DNA from: a bacterium
GTDB taxonomy: Bacteria; Zixibacteria; MSB-5A5; CAIYYT01
Length of the DNA stretch: 64,000 bases
Direction of reading: 5' to 3'
Assembly: GCA_016708315.1 (NCBI GenBank)
Contig: JADJGC010000003.1
Coordinates: 372,001-436,000 of the forward strand
Of the stretch, positions 7,769-16,209 are shown in pieces (the stretch's first letter is position 1; each line of letters opens with the position of its first letter). Position numbers and translations under genes: made by a program. Below the pieces are notes generated by a model. That model saw nothing but the letters and a program-made list of their open reading frames with translations, searched no databases and had not been told where the DNA came from.

Positions 7769-9055
7769 CTAATATGAGAACTTGAATTTCTTGCTTCCTG
7801 CCTTGTAGGCAATATCTGTTCGAAAGTGACCATCCTCAAAACGTATCCGTTCAACGGTTTCGTACGCTTTGGCGACCGCATTGTCAATGTGTTCGTCGAC
7901 CGCCGTAACACCCAACACGCGACCTCCGTTAGTGAAGAATCGCCGGTTTTCAAACTTCGTGCCGGCGTGGAAAACCAGCGCGTCCTGATCTTTGATATCG
8001 CGCAGGCCGTTAATCTCGCGGCCCTTTTGGTAATTGCCTGGATAGCCGCCAGATGTCATGACTACGCAAACTGCGTACGCATCCTCCCACTCAAGGGTCT
8101 CGCTATCAAGTGTACCATCGACCGCGCTGCTGACAAGCTGAGCGAAGTCATTCTTTAGAAGCGGCAGTATTACCTGAGTCTCCGGATCGCCAAGTCGGCA
8201 ATTGAATTCAATGACTTTGGGGCCGCGTTCAGTCATCATCAATCCGGCGAACAAGACGCCCTTAAACGGACGTCCTTCCTCGGCAAGTCCGTGTACTGCG
8301 GGTTCAAGCACCAAATCATGAATATCTTTTAGAATCTTCTCAGAAACAAACGGCACAGGGGCATAGGCTCCCATTCCACCCGTATTCGGACCGGAATCGC
8401 CATTACCGACACGTTTGTGATCCTGAGACGCGATAGTCGTCAAAATATTCTTACCGTCAGTAAACGCAAAGACGGATGCCTCTTCGCCAGTCATGAAGTG
8501 CTCGACCACGACCCGGGCTCCAGCTTCGCCAAATTGGCGTTTCTGCATCATGTCGCGAATTGTAGCTTCGGCTTCTTCAGCGCTACGAGCGACGGTTACG
8601 CCCTTGCCGGCAGCCAAACCGTCGGCCTTAATTACAATCGGCATTCCGGCACTGCGGACGAAGGTGATAGCCTCCTTCATGTCCTCAAAGACCATAAAGC
8701 TCGCGGTCGGAATATGGTGTTTTCGCATGAATTGCTTGGCGTAAGCCTTGGAGTATTCGATTTCGGCGGCTGCTTTTGTCGGTCCAAAAATCCGGAGTTT
8801 TTCGGTTTCAAAGCGATCGACGATGCCGAGAGAAAGGGGAAGTTCAGGTCCGACAATGGTCAGATCGATTTGCTTTTCACGAGCGAACCGAACGAGATTG
8901 TCGATATCCTCAGCATTGATGTTGACAAGTTCGGCAACCCGAAATATGCCGGCATTGCCCGGTGCGCAGTAAAGCTTTTCCACCAAAGGGCTTTTGGAGA
9001 GCTTCCAACACATCGCATGTTCACGACCACCGGAGCCAACAACTAGAATTCGCAA
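7769..9055 (-). CDS. purD: Phosphoribosylamine-glycine ligase PurD
   Basis: 428 residues, ATP-grasp enzyme of de novo purine synthesis joining phosphoribosylamine and glycine. The start is a TTG giving the canonical N-terminus MRILVVGSGGREHAM, with AAAGGTG about 9 nt upstream. Other hallmarks: VGPELPLSLGIVD, FGPTKAAAEIEYSKAYAKQF, IKADGLAAGKGVTVA, GPNTGGMGAYAPVP, and metal site FNCRLGDPETQVILPLL. No other pur gene is adjacent. Confidence 0.97.
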   Translation of the reverse strand: MRILVVGSGGREHAMCWKLSKSPLVEKLYCAPGNAGIFRVAELVNINAEDIDNLVRFAREKQIDLTIVGPELPLSLGIVDRFETEKLRIFGPTKAAAEIEYSKAYAKQFMRKHHIPTASFMVFEDMKEAITFVRSAGMPIVIKADGLAAGKGVTVARSAEEAEATIRDMMQKRQFGEAGARVVVEHFMTGEEASVFAFTDGKNILTTIASQDHKRVGNGDSGPNTGGMGAYAPVPFVSEKILKDIHDLVLEPAVHGLAEEGRPFKGVLFAGLMMTERGPKVIEFNCRLGDPETQVILPLLKNDFAQLVSSAVDGTLDSETLEWEDAYAVCVVMTSGGYPGNYQKGREINGLRDIKDQDALVFHAGTKFENRRFFTNGGRVLGVTAVDEHIDNAVAKAYETVERIRFEDGHFRTDIAYKAGSKKFKFSY

Positions 9056-9175
9056 CTAATTCACACCTTTCGTATCCATTGAAGCCTCAAATATTAAGTG
9101 TCGAGAGGTCCTAATGCAATGAATTTTTCTGTCGATATTCTCCTCAAAGGCGCGAACTTTCTCGAATTGTTTTTG

Positions 9176-9203
9176 TTGACATTATTGGAGACTTTGATAT
9201 AAT
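9176..9203 (+). promoter_or_regulatory. Near-consensus sigma70 promoter
   Basis: TTGACA (9176-9181), 16 nt spacer, TATAAT (9198-9203). Both hexamers are perfect. It would start transcription near 9210, leaving an untranslated leader of about 100 nt before the zinc-ribbon gene, and probably drives the following sugar-nucleotide genes. Confidence 0.7.
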
Positions 9204-9311
9204 GGCTCCTGAATGCTTTTGCGGTTCAGCTTCTGGACCGACCAAGATTTTGAATTATACATAACAGCGCCCAATAACAGGGAAGTTACAGTTACATCGG
9301 TACATATTTTT

Positions 9312-9680
9312 ATGAGTCCCTCTAACATCGTTATTTGTTGGTCGTGTAAGACCGAGAATCGACTTGAAGGCAAAGCCAATCGCAATGACCATTGCCAAAA
9401 ATGCGACCAACCGCTGAAGTGTTGTTACAACTGTCGATTCTACGATCGCGATGCCCATCATCAGTGCCTTGAGAATCAAGCTGAATGGGTGCGATACAAA
9501 GAGAAGGCAAATTTCTGCGAATACTTCACTCCACGCGGCCTTGAAGTTCCGGTCAGCAAGAAGAACCCAGAAGTCAAGGAATCGGAAGCGTTTTCGTTGT
9601 CGCGTCAGGCGAAAGCTCGTACCTTCACAAGCAAGAAGGACAAAGATCGCGCTGCCTGGGACAGCTTGTTCAAGGATTGA
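9312..9680 (+). CDS. Small cysteine-rich zinc-ribbon-like protein
   Basis: 122 residues from ATG 9312; the frame is open back to 9213 but that part overlaps the promoter leader. The first 60 residues hold paired cysteines (ICWSC, HCQKC, KCCYNC, QCLE and FCEYF), consistent with two or more zinc sites; the C-terminal 50 residues are Lys/Glu-rich and probably disordered. No Shine-Dalgarno is seen at this start. Cytosolic, function unknown. It lies 28 nt before the GlmU-like gene in a likely operon. Confidence 0.7.
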   Translation: MSPSNIVICWSCKTENRLEGKANRNDHCQKCDQPLKCCYNCRFYDRDAHHQCLENQAEWVRYKEKANFCEYFTPRGLEVPVSKKNPEVKESEAFSLSRQAKARTFTSKKDKDRAAWDSLFKD

Positions 9681-9708
9681 CAGCGGCTTCACTTATTAGG
9701 TATCTCCA

Positions 9709-11013
9709 ATGAAAAGAATAATATTGTTCTTCGAAGACGAGCAGGTCGACGACTTTTATCCGCTCTCGTTATCTCATACGCCGGCGGAGTTGCTGTGCGG
9801 AATTTTGTCGCTCGGTGACAAATGGACGGCGCGAATCGAACATGATGAGTTTCGATTACTCACCAGAAAGTACCTCGCGGCGGCACTAACCGAGTCGCTG
9901 GGACGTAAGGTGAATGAAACCGGCGCCGCAGATTTCGACGAAGCAATCTTCATCAATCCGCGATTCCTTGCTGAAGAGGATCTGATTGAGGACGTTCTGG
10001 AGCGTAGTTCAGATTGCGCGATCATGGTCGGTGGAACGCTGGCGTTGCTTCGTGTATCAACGAGCGGTGGAACGTACCGGGCGCTCGAACGTGCATTACT
10101 CGAATGTCGACGGGATAGCTTCTACAGTGCGATTCTTGCTACTGCTTCTGCAGTTGAAACCATCGAAGGAAAACTCAAGAGCGTCCGTTATCTTTGGGAC
10201 ATCGTTCATCACAACGCTGATGAGATTGCCCGTGACTTTGAGTTGTTGATTCCTGAACTGAATCTCAGCGATATATTTAGTGACTCAGAAGTAGACGACG
10301 ATTGTCTGATTTACAATGTCGATGATGTGTATATGGGCAAAGGTTGCCGCGTCGACGGGCAGGTTGTGATTGATGCGCGCGGTGGCCCGGTTTATTTCGG
10401 CGAAAACGTCATTGTTGCGCCGCACACACGGATTGAAGGTCCCTGCTATGTCGGAGACAACTGTCAATTGGTAGGGGGCAAGATTCGAGCTGGGTGTTCA
10501 TTTGGTCCGCATTGCCGAGTCGGCGGCGAAGTTGAAGAATCAATCTTTCATGGATACTCCAATAAGTATCACGATGGTTTCATTGGACATGCTTACGTCG
10601 GCGAGTGGGTAAATTTCGGTGCAATGACGACCAATTCGGATTTGAAGAATAACTACGGCGAGATAAAGGTCGAGCTACCAAGCGGGCTCATAAGCACGGG
10701 CCTCAACAAGGTTGGCAGTTTCATTGGCGACCACGCCAAAACTGGAATCGGGACATTGCTGACAACCGGTATGGTAATGGGACATTCCGTAAACATATTT
10801 GGCGGCGGACTCGCAGGTGGACGATTCGTTCCTTCATTTCAGTGGGGCGGCAAAGATGGATTCGTCGAGTACGATGTCGATAAGGCGATATCCACAGCAA
10901 AAATCGTGATGAGTCGGCGCGGTCGAGAGATGACTAACGCAGATGTCGAATTAGTCCGATATATCTCACAGGCGACATCGGCTCACCGTTCTGGATGGAA
11001 AGCACGCGAATAG
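9709..11013 (+). CDS. GlmU-like bifunctional protein (TIGR03991-type putative sugar nucleotidyltransferase/acetyltransferase)
   Basis: 434 residues. The N-terminal about 190 residues resemble the alternative GlmU family of Bacteroidetes (MKRIILFFEDEQVDDFYPLS) and lack the classical nucleotidyltransferase GxGTRM loop. From about 205 a left-handed beta-helix of hexapeptide repeats runs (VYFGENVIVAPHTRIEGPCY, VGEWVNFGAMTTNSDLKNNY, GSFIGDHAKTGIGTLLTTG) as in acyltransferases. Likely makes UDP-GlcNAc from glucosamine-1-phosphate for cell wall or glycans; substrate assignment is from the family. Weak AGG ribosome site 8 nt before the ATG. Confidence 0.8.
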   Translation: MKRIILFFEDEQVDDFYPLSLSHTPAELLCGILSLGDKWTARIEHDEFRLLTRKYLAAALTESLGRKVNETGAADFDEAIFINPRFLAEEDLIEDVLERSSDCAIMVGGTLALLRVSTSGGTYRALERALLECRRDSFYSAILATASAVETIEGKLKSVRYLWDIVHHNADEIARDFELLIPELNLSDIFSDSEVDDDCLIYNVDDVYMGKGCRVDGQVVIDARGGPVYFGENVIVAPHTRIEGPCYVGDNCQLVGGKIRAGCSFGPHCRVGGEVEESIFHGYSNKYHDGFIGHAYVGEWVNFGAMTTNSDLKNNYGEIKVELPSGLISTGLNKVGSFIGDHAKTGIGTLLTTGMVMGHSVNIFGGGLAGGRFVPSFQWGGKDGFVEYDVDKAISTAKIVMSRRGREMTNADVELVRYISQATSAHRSGWKARE

Positions 11014-11133
11014 CGCGCTACCCCAAGTTTTCTTCCTCCACATTGTTGGTTCAGAAAACAAAGGCGTTGACCGGCAGCACGCGTCGTCTTATGTTGCGAT
11101 TTGTCGATTGGCACCTGAGCAAGGAAAAGATTC

Positions 11134-12135
11134 ATGCCTGAACTGCGAAAAGACCCCATTGTTGGCCGTTGGGTCATCATTTCTACTGAACGCGGAAAAC
11201 GTCCCAGTGATTTCGCACCAGCTGTAAAGAGCAAAGAACCAAAAAGCTGTCCGTTTTGTCCGGGCAACGAAGCCATGACACCACCGGAGATATTTTCGCT
11301 CCGTAACAATGGAAGCAGTCCCAACAATCCGGGCTGGGACATGCGAGTAATCTCGAACAAGTACCCTGCGCTTAAGATCGAAGGAGACTTGAACCGGGAA
11401 GGTGAAGGTATCTACGATCGAATGAATGGAATTGGGGCGCACGAAGTTGTCATTGAAACGCCCGATCACCAACTGGATCTTGTCGATCTTCAAGCTGAAC
11501 AAGCGAAGCAAGTGTTTCTTGCCTACAAGTCTCGCATGATCGATTTAAAAAAGGACATTCGCTTCAAGTACTTGCTGGCTTTCAAGAATCAAGGAGAAGC
11601 CGCAGGTGCTTCGTTGGAGCATGCTCATTCACAATTGATCGCAACACCGGTTGTGCCGATTAGAGTTCAGTCCGAACTGGAAGGCAGCGAGCGCTACTTT
11701 ACATATAAGGAACGCTGCATTTTCTGCGATATTATGCGTCAGGAAGTCAGCGCAGGAAAACGAGTAGTGTATGAGACTGATGGATTCATTGCGATCGAGC
11801 CGTTTGCGCCGCGTTTTCCTTTCGAGACTTGGATACTGCCGAAGTCGCATGAATCGGACTATAGCAAGCTGAGTGATAGCATGGCTTTAGATTTAGCCGG
11901 AATCGTCAAGATCACGCTGTCGAAACTTCGGACAGCCTTAGCCGATCCGCCCTATAATTATGTAATTCATACCGATGCGTTTAGTAATTCGGGCAAGGAA
12001 TACTATCATTGGCACATGGAGATAATTCCCAAATTGACAAAGATTGCCGGATTTGAGTGGGGTTCTGGGTTCTACATTAACCCGGTAGCCCCTGAAGATG
12101 CGGCTTTGTACTTGCGGGAAATTACCGTGTCATAG
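11134..12135 (+). CDS. galT: Galactose-1-phosphate uridylyltransferase
   Basis: 333 residues, class I GalT of the HIT superfamily. Leloir step: UDP-glucose plus galactose-1-P to UDP-galactose plus glucose-1-P. Visible: RKDPIVGRWVIISTERGKRP, zinc-site CPFC at about 38-41, active-site HAHSQL (nucleophile is the second His) and YYHWHMEIIPKL near the end. Ribosome site AGGAAAAG 4 nt before ATG. Followed by glgA, so it fits interconversion of hexose-1-phosphates and storage glycogen; some such proteins also act on ADP-sugars. Confidence 0.93.
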   Translation: MPELRKDPIVGRWVIISTERGKRPSDFAPAVKSKEPKSCPFCPGNEAMTPPEIFSLRNNGSSPNNPGWDMRVISNKYPALKIEGDLNREGEGIYDRMNGIGAHEVVIETPDHQLDLVDLQAEQAKQVFLAYKSRMIDLKKDIRFKYLLAFKNQGEAAGASLEHAHSQLIATPVVPIRVQSELEGSERYFTYKERCIFCDIMRQEVSAGKRVVYETDGFIAIEPFAPRFPFETWILPKSHESDYSKLSDSMALDLAGIVKITLSKLRTALADPPYNYVIHTDAFSNSGKEYYHWHMEIIPKLTKIAGFEWGSGFYINPVAPEDAALYLREITVS

Positions 12136-12168
12136 TTAGCCCAACCAAGGGATGGAGGGGTTTCGAAC

Positions 12169-13653
12169 ATGGGAAAGTTGAATATTGCTTACGTTGCCAG
12201 TGAGGCGATGCCTTACTCAAAAACCGGCGGGCTCGCAGACGTCGCCGGGGCACTACCACAACAGCTGGCGGATCTCAAACACCGAGTAGCTTTGTTTTCT
12301 CCGCTTTATCGCACAGTCAAAATCGATCGCCATGACATTTTTCGTGTCGGGCGATTTACCGATTTAAGTGTTTGGGTAGGTGGCCGAGAGTGGCGGTTTA
12401 ATCTATTGCAGCGAGATATTGCCAAGAATAACAAACTGGAAACCTACTTCATCCAGTGCGACGAATTGTTTGATCGCGAATCACTCTACGTTGACCCTGC
12501 TACCGGAAAAGACTACGCCGACAATCACATTCGTTTTGCTTTCTTTGCGAGAGCCGTGCTTTTGGCTTTGGAGCGACTTGATTTCAAACCTGATATCATC
12601 AATGCCAATGATTGGCAGTCTGCTTTGATACCGGCATATCTCAAGACCGCTGAACGCGATCATCCGTTCTTCAAGAATACCAAGACCGTTTTGACCATTC
12701 ACAATGTGGCCTACCAGGGACTTTTCGAAGCTGACACCTTCGCTGACTTGGGGATCAACAAGTCGTATTACTATCCGACCTCGCCGTTTGAATTTTGGGG
12801 TGAAGTGAACTTTCTCAAAGCGGGGATCGTTTTCGCTGACGCTATCAATACAGTTAGCGAGACGTATGCCAAAGAGATACAGTCGTCCAATGAGTTTGGT
12901 TATGGACTTGAGGGTGTGCTGCATGATCGGCGTGCCGCACTTTATGGGATTGTTAACGGTGTGGACTATGATACTTGGTCGCCGGCAAACGATAAACTGA
13001 TCGCGAAGTCCTATGACCAAGATTCGGTTGCCGATAAGGCTACTAATAAATTGGAGCTTCTGAAACTGGCGGGATTGGGCGAGAACAGGATCGAGAAACC
13101 ACTAATTGGTGTAATCAGCCGTTTGGCGGACCAAAAAGGGTTTGATCTCATTGAAGAAGTTGCGGACGAGTTGTTTGATCTCGACTTCACATTTGTATTG
13201 CTTGGTACCGGTCAAGAGAAGTATCACGAGCTTTTTGAAGGGTTGGCAGCGAAGTATCCGGAGCGAATCAGTGTTAACTTCAAGTTTGACGAGCGTCTCG
13301 CGCACCTTATTGAAGCCGGCTCCGACATGTTTTTGATGCCTTCGCGCTTCGAACCGTGCGGCCTAAATCAGTTGTATAGTCTTCGATATGGAACTGTGCC
13401 GATTGCTCGCAAGACCGGCGGGCTGGCAGATACTATTGTCGACTACCGTCAAGCAAAAGCAAAAGCTACTGGTTTCCTGTTCGAGGAATACACCGGAGAG
13501 GCGCTTCTCTCGGCTGTTAGTCAGGCCCTAGCGCTATTCGAAAAGAAGAAGTCTTGGCTATCGCTCATGAAGAGGGGAATGAAACAGGACTTTTCGTGGA
13601 AGAAGTCGGCCAAGCGATATGTCGAAGTCTACGAGAAAGCGTTAGGCGTCTAA
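12169..13653 (+). CDS. glgA: Glycogen synthase (ADP-glucose type)
   Basis: 494 residues, GT5 glycosyltransferase adding glucose from ADP-glucose to alpha-1,4-glucan. The KTGGLADVAGALP motif near the N-terminus binds ADP-glucose; later signatures are NANDWQSALIPAYL, IVNGVDYDTW, GVISRLADQKGFDLI, PSRFEPCGLNQLYSLRYGTV and KTGGLADTIVDY. Lies 33 nt after galT; ribosome site GGGATGGAGGGG sits somewhat far from the ATG. No glgC, glgB or glgP in the window. Confidence 0.96.
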   Translation: MGKLNIAYVASEAMPYSKTGGLADVAGALPQQLADLKHRVALFSPLYRTVKIDRHDIFRVGRFTDLSVWVGGREWRFNLLQRDIAKNNKLETYFIQCDELFDRESLYVDPATGKDYADNHIRFAFFARAVLLALERLDFKPDIINANDWQSALIPAYLKTAERDHPFFKNTKTVLTIHNVAYQGLFEADTFADLGINKSYYYPTSPFEFWGEVNFLKAGIVFADAINTVSETYAKEIQSSNEFGYGLEGVLHDRRAALYGIVNGVDYDTWSPANDKLIAKSYDQDSVADKATNKLELLKLAGLGENRIEKPLIGVISRLADQKGFDLIEEVADELFDLDFTFVLLGTGQEKYHELFEGLAAKYPERISVNFKFDERLAHLIEAGSDMFLMPSRFEPCGLNQLYSLRYGTVPIARKTGGLADTIVDYRQAKAKATGFLFEEYTGEALLSAVSQALALFEKKKSWLSLMKRGMKQDFSWKKSAKRYVEVYEKALGV

Positions 13654-13698
13654 GGCAGGGTGCGAATCGACGCTAATCAATCATATTGCTAACAATCG

Positions 13699-13726
13699 TT
13701 GCGTTTCTGAATCCACGATTTATATT
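13699..13726 (+). promoter_or_regulatory. Sigma70-like promoter close to the start of the frameshifted glycosyltransferase
   Basis: TTGCGT (13699-13704), 16 nt spacer, TATATT (13721-13726), then 10 nt to ATG 13737, which has no Shine-Dalgarno. It supports that ATG over the TTG at 13686 and suggests a leader of only a few nt. Confidence 0.4.
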
Positions 13727-13736
13727 CGACTTTGGT

Positions 13737-14543
13737 ATGGTCAAGAAGCGCGATAAACAACCTGCAACTCCTCGGCGGGCAGAATCAAATCCAAATGAGA
13801 AGTTCTGGCTCTATGCGCTGATGGCAATCGCCGTCGGCGTTTTCATTTATTCATGCTTCTACTTTGAGTTAACCCAGGATGATGCCTACATCTCGTTCCG
13901 CTATGCCGAGAACTTTCTTAATGGCGATGGATTGGTATTCAACATCGGCGAACGTGTCGAAGGTTACACCAATTTCCTCTGGGTGATGATCTTAGCGCTC
14001 GCCAAGGGGCTATTCGGCATTGATTATTTGCCAACTTCCCAGGTTCTGGGTGTAGCATCCGGAGCAGGACTTTTTGTACTTTTGATGCTTCTGGTTCAGC
14101 ATCACTACGAGGGACGTACGTGGACATTTTACGGTGGACTGGCACTGGTTCTGCTGAGCAACTTGGCGATTGCCTATTGGGCGATTGCGAGTCTTGAAAC
14201 GGCAGCGTTTGCCTGTATGGCTATGTCGGCGGTTGTCTCGGAGTACCTACGACCGCGTCTCACTCCTGCTCTTCTGATAATTGCAAGTTTATTGCGGCCG
14301 GAAGGCGTTGTTGTATTTGGAGTGATTTTGATTCAGCGCATACTCCAAAATCGGCGTCTTCCTGTTGAGTACTTTCTTCTGTACGTTGTGCCACTCGTGC
14401 CGTTTGCTGTCTTCAAACTGACCTATTACGGTTCACTGTTCCCTAATCCGTATTACGCCAAAAGCGGCGTCGGGTTGGAGTATATACTTAGCGGACTGGA
14501 GTATTTGTGGTATTTCACGAAGACCGTAGGGGTTTTGGACTGA
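13737..14543 (+). CDS. Membrane glycosyltransferase-like protein, N-terminal part (frameshifted)
   Basis: 268 residues from ATG 13737 before a stop at 14541-14543. After a charged N-terminus it has about seven hydrophobic segments. The first loop, TQDDAYISFRYAENFLNGDG, and VEGYTNFLWV are the acidic loop and YTNFLW signature of a bacterial GT-C/GT39-like family. The family continues in another frame: the next ORF picks up the expected sequence (GGDVLKVYRFFVPVVPVLY). A one-base loss in the GGGG/TTTT run at about 14528-14535 explains the break. Either an assembly error or a real mutation. Confidence 0.6.
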   Translation: MVKKRDKQPATPRRAESNPNEKFWLYALMAIAVGVFIYSCFYFELTQDDAYISFRYAENFLNGDGLVFNIGERVEGYTNFLWVMILALAKGLFGIDYLPTSQVLGVASGAGLFVLLMLLVQHHYEGRTWTFYGGLALVLLSNLAIAYWAIASLETAAFACMAMSAVVSEYLRPRLTPALLIIASLLRPEGVVVFGVILIQRILQNRRLPVEYFLLYVVPLVPFAVFKLTYYGSLFPNPYYAKSGVGLEYILSGLEYLWYFTKTVGVLD

Positions 14544-15652
14544 TCTTCCTGCTTCCAATCCTCGCAATCAAAAAACTGTGGGAACGGTTTTCGTTGCTCT
14601 ATCTATTCGTCCTTGTATACACCGCTTACATTGTTTGGGTTGGGGGAGACGTTCTCAAAGTCTATCGGTTCTTTGTTCCCGTAGTACCCGTTCTCTACTT
14701 TCTCTTCGTAGCATCGATCTATGTCTTAGCCGAGCAGTTTGTCAAGCAGGTCAAGACCGCAGTCATGGTGTCCAGCGTGGCATGTGTGTTGTTTGCGTTT
14801 GGCTCAAAGTCATTATCGCAAGATCATGTGGAGACTTTCTGGTATTTCGAGCAGAACATTGTCCGAAAGATGCATTTCATGGGAACGATGCTGAAGAAAC
14901 ACATGGGAAACGACTTCTCGCTTGCGACTAGCACCATCGGTATGATCAGTTACCAATTGATCGGTCATCGAGTGATCGACCTTCTTGGACTGACAGATGC
15001 CTACATTGCTCGCAATCCCGAAAAGATAGAGGGCATTGCCTCGACCTGGAAAGAGCGACGGTTCAACAACACCTATCTGCTTGAGCAGAATCCGGACTTC
15101 ATACTGTTTTCAACCGGTTACAAACCGTCGGCGCCGGCAGAAAGAGCACTGATGCTTCATTCGGAATTTCGACACAATTACACTCCTACCGGATTTCTAC
15201 GCGAGCGCCAATACAAGGTCATTTGGCGGCGCACAGGTGAAGTTGATATGAGCAAAGATGTCGTACATCCGGATATCAACTTTGTCCAGAAGCTAAGCGA
15301 CGCGTTCTATCATTCCACGCGTTCAGCGCCGGAAGTCGCCTTGCAGACGCTACGTGAAGCCAGGGCACTCTTGGGAGAAGACTACTCTGTTCTATCATAC
15401 TCGATGGGTGATGTCTTCAGTAAGTTACGGCAGACCGATAGCGCAACGTACTACTTCGATTTGGCAGCAGCTGCCGATACGAATGCATTTGAACCCCGAA
15501 TTCGCCAAATTCGGGAAGCTTCCGGACGCGGTGATATGGAAACAATGCAGAGAATAGCCAATGAGCTGACAACCAAGGCTCCGTGGTTATTTGACGAAAG
15601 CTATCGTTCGCCGTTTCCGCCGCTTCTTCGCGGTTTGCCGGAGAGTGATTAG
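14507..15652 (+). CDS. Membrane glycosyltransferase-like protein, C-terminal part (frameshifted)
   Basis: The frame is open from 14507 and becomes meaningful at about 14535 (FGLIFLLPILAIKKLW). It contributes the last hydrophobic segments, the conserved GGDVLKVYRFFVPVVPVLYF, and a soluble region (about 140-300) with HRVIDLLGLTDAYIA, followed by a TPR-like C-terminal segment. Its own apparent start is an internal codon, not a real one. Joined to the upstream part by restoring one base, the protein would be about 640 residues. Predicted surface glycan transferase; substrate unknown. Confidence 0.6.
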   Translation: MVFHEDRRGFGLIFLLPILAIKKLWERFSLLYLFVLVYTAYIVWVGGDVLKVYRFFVPVVPVLYFLFVASIYVLAEQFVKQVKTAVMVSSVACVLFAFGSKSLSQDHVETFWYFEQNIVRKMHFMGTMLKKHMGNDFSLATSTIGMISYQLIGHRVIDLLGLTDAYIARNPEKIEGIASTWKERRFNNTYLLEQNPDFILFSTGYKPSAPAERALMLHSEFRHNYTPTGFLRERQYKVIWRRTGEVDMSKDVVHPDINFVQKLSDAFYHSTRSAPEVALQTLREARALLGEDYSVLSYSMGDVFSKLRQTDSATYYFDLAAAADTNAFEPRIRQIREASGRGDMETMQRIANELTTKAPWLFDESYRSPFPPLLRGLPESD

Positions 15653-15691
15653 TCGATATTAATGAAGTTCGCAGAGTTTTCGAAAATTCTG

Positions 15692-15719
15692 TTGACACCG
15701 AGGCATTTGCCGATATATT
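15692..15719 (+). promoter_or_regulatory. Promoter of tRNA-Gly
   Basis: TTGACA (15692-15697), 16 nt spacer, TATATT (15714-15719), 22 nt before the mature tRNA. Perfect -35 and 5 of 6 at -10. Confidence 0.65.
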
Positions 15720-15741
15720 GGACGACGCAGATGTTTGCTAC

Positions 15742-15814
15742 GCGGGAGTAACTCAGTTGGTAGAGTACAACGTTGCCAACGTTGTTGTCGCGGGTTCGAG
15801 TCCCGTCTCCCGCT
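15742..15814 (+). tRNA. tRNA-Gly (anticodon GCC)
   Basis: Acceptor GCGGGAG/CTCCCGC, anticodon stem CAACG/CGTTG around TTGCCAA (anticodon GCC), T arm CGGGTTCGAGTCCCG, discriminator T. CCA is not encoded; a run of T follows directly and may act in termination. Confidence 0.96.
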
Positions 15815-15894
15815 TTTTTTAGTGTCCGGCCCAAACGAGTTAATCCGATCAACATTAATGCGGGCTGGTGTCTGCAAGGGTTTGATAATATTAC

Positions 15895-15969
<75 letters not shown>

Positions 15970-15975
15970 AAATTG

Positions 15976-16010
15976 ACCCGCAACCTTCTGAAGGATTGCG
16001 GGTTTATTGT
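15976..16010 (+). terminator. Rho-independent-like terminator after tRNA-Cys
   Basis: Stem ACCCGCAA (15976-15983) with TTGCGGGT (15996-16003), a loop that itself can pair (CCTT/AAGG), then TTATTGTTT. It closes the Gly-Cys tRNA pair before the separate tRNA-Pro promoter. Confidence 0.7.
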
Positions 16011-16036
16011 TTACATTGTTGCCGCCAAAAATTCCG

Positions 16037-16064
16037 TTGACATTTCCGAGAATTCGCATAAACT
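16037..16064 (+). promoter_or_regulatory. Promoter of tRNA-Pro
   Basis: TTGACA (16037-16042), 16 nt spacer, TAAACT (16059-16064), 14 nt before the tRNA 5' end. Confidence 0.6.
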
Positions 16065-16078
16065 GTGCGTCTCTTAGT

Positions 16079-16155
16079 CGGGGTGTAGCTCAGCCTGGTA
16101 GAGCACTTGGTTCGGGACTAAGGGGCCGAAGGTTCAAATCCTTTCACCCCGACCA
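16079..16155 (+). tRNA. tRNA-Pro (anticodon CGG)
   Basis: Acceptor CGGGGTG/CACCCCG, anticodon stem CTTGG/CTAAG (one G-U) with loop TTCGGGA (anticodon CGG), T arm AAGGTTCAAATCCTT, discriminator A, CCA encoded at 16153-16155. Confidence 0.96.
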
Positions 16156-16209
16156 TAATTTTCGCGGCTTGCTGTCCAGCCGTAAACTCGTAACTGTTAG
16201 AGCACGAAA

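Noticed and set aside
14520..14545. Programmed -1 frameshift in the glycosyltransferase
   Set aside because: GGG-GTT-TTG does not offer a slip with re-pairing in both sites, and there is no evident downstream pseudoknot or internal Shine-Dalgarno; a lost base is simpler.
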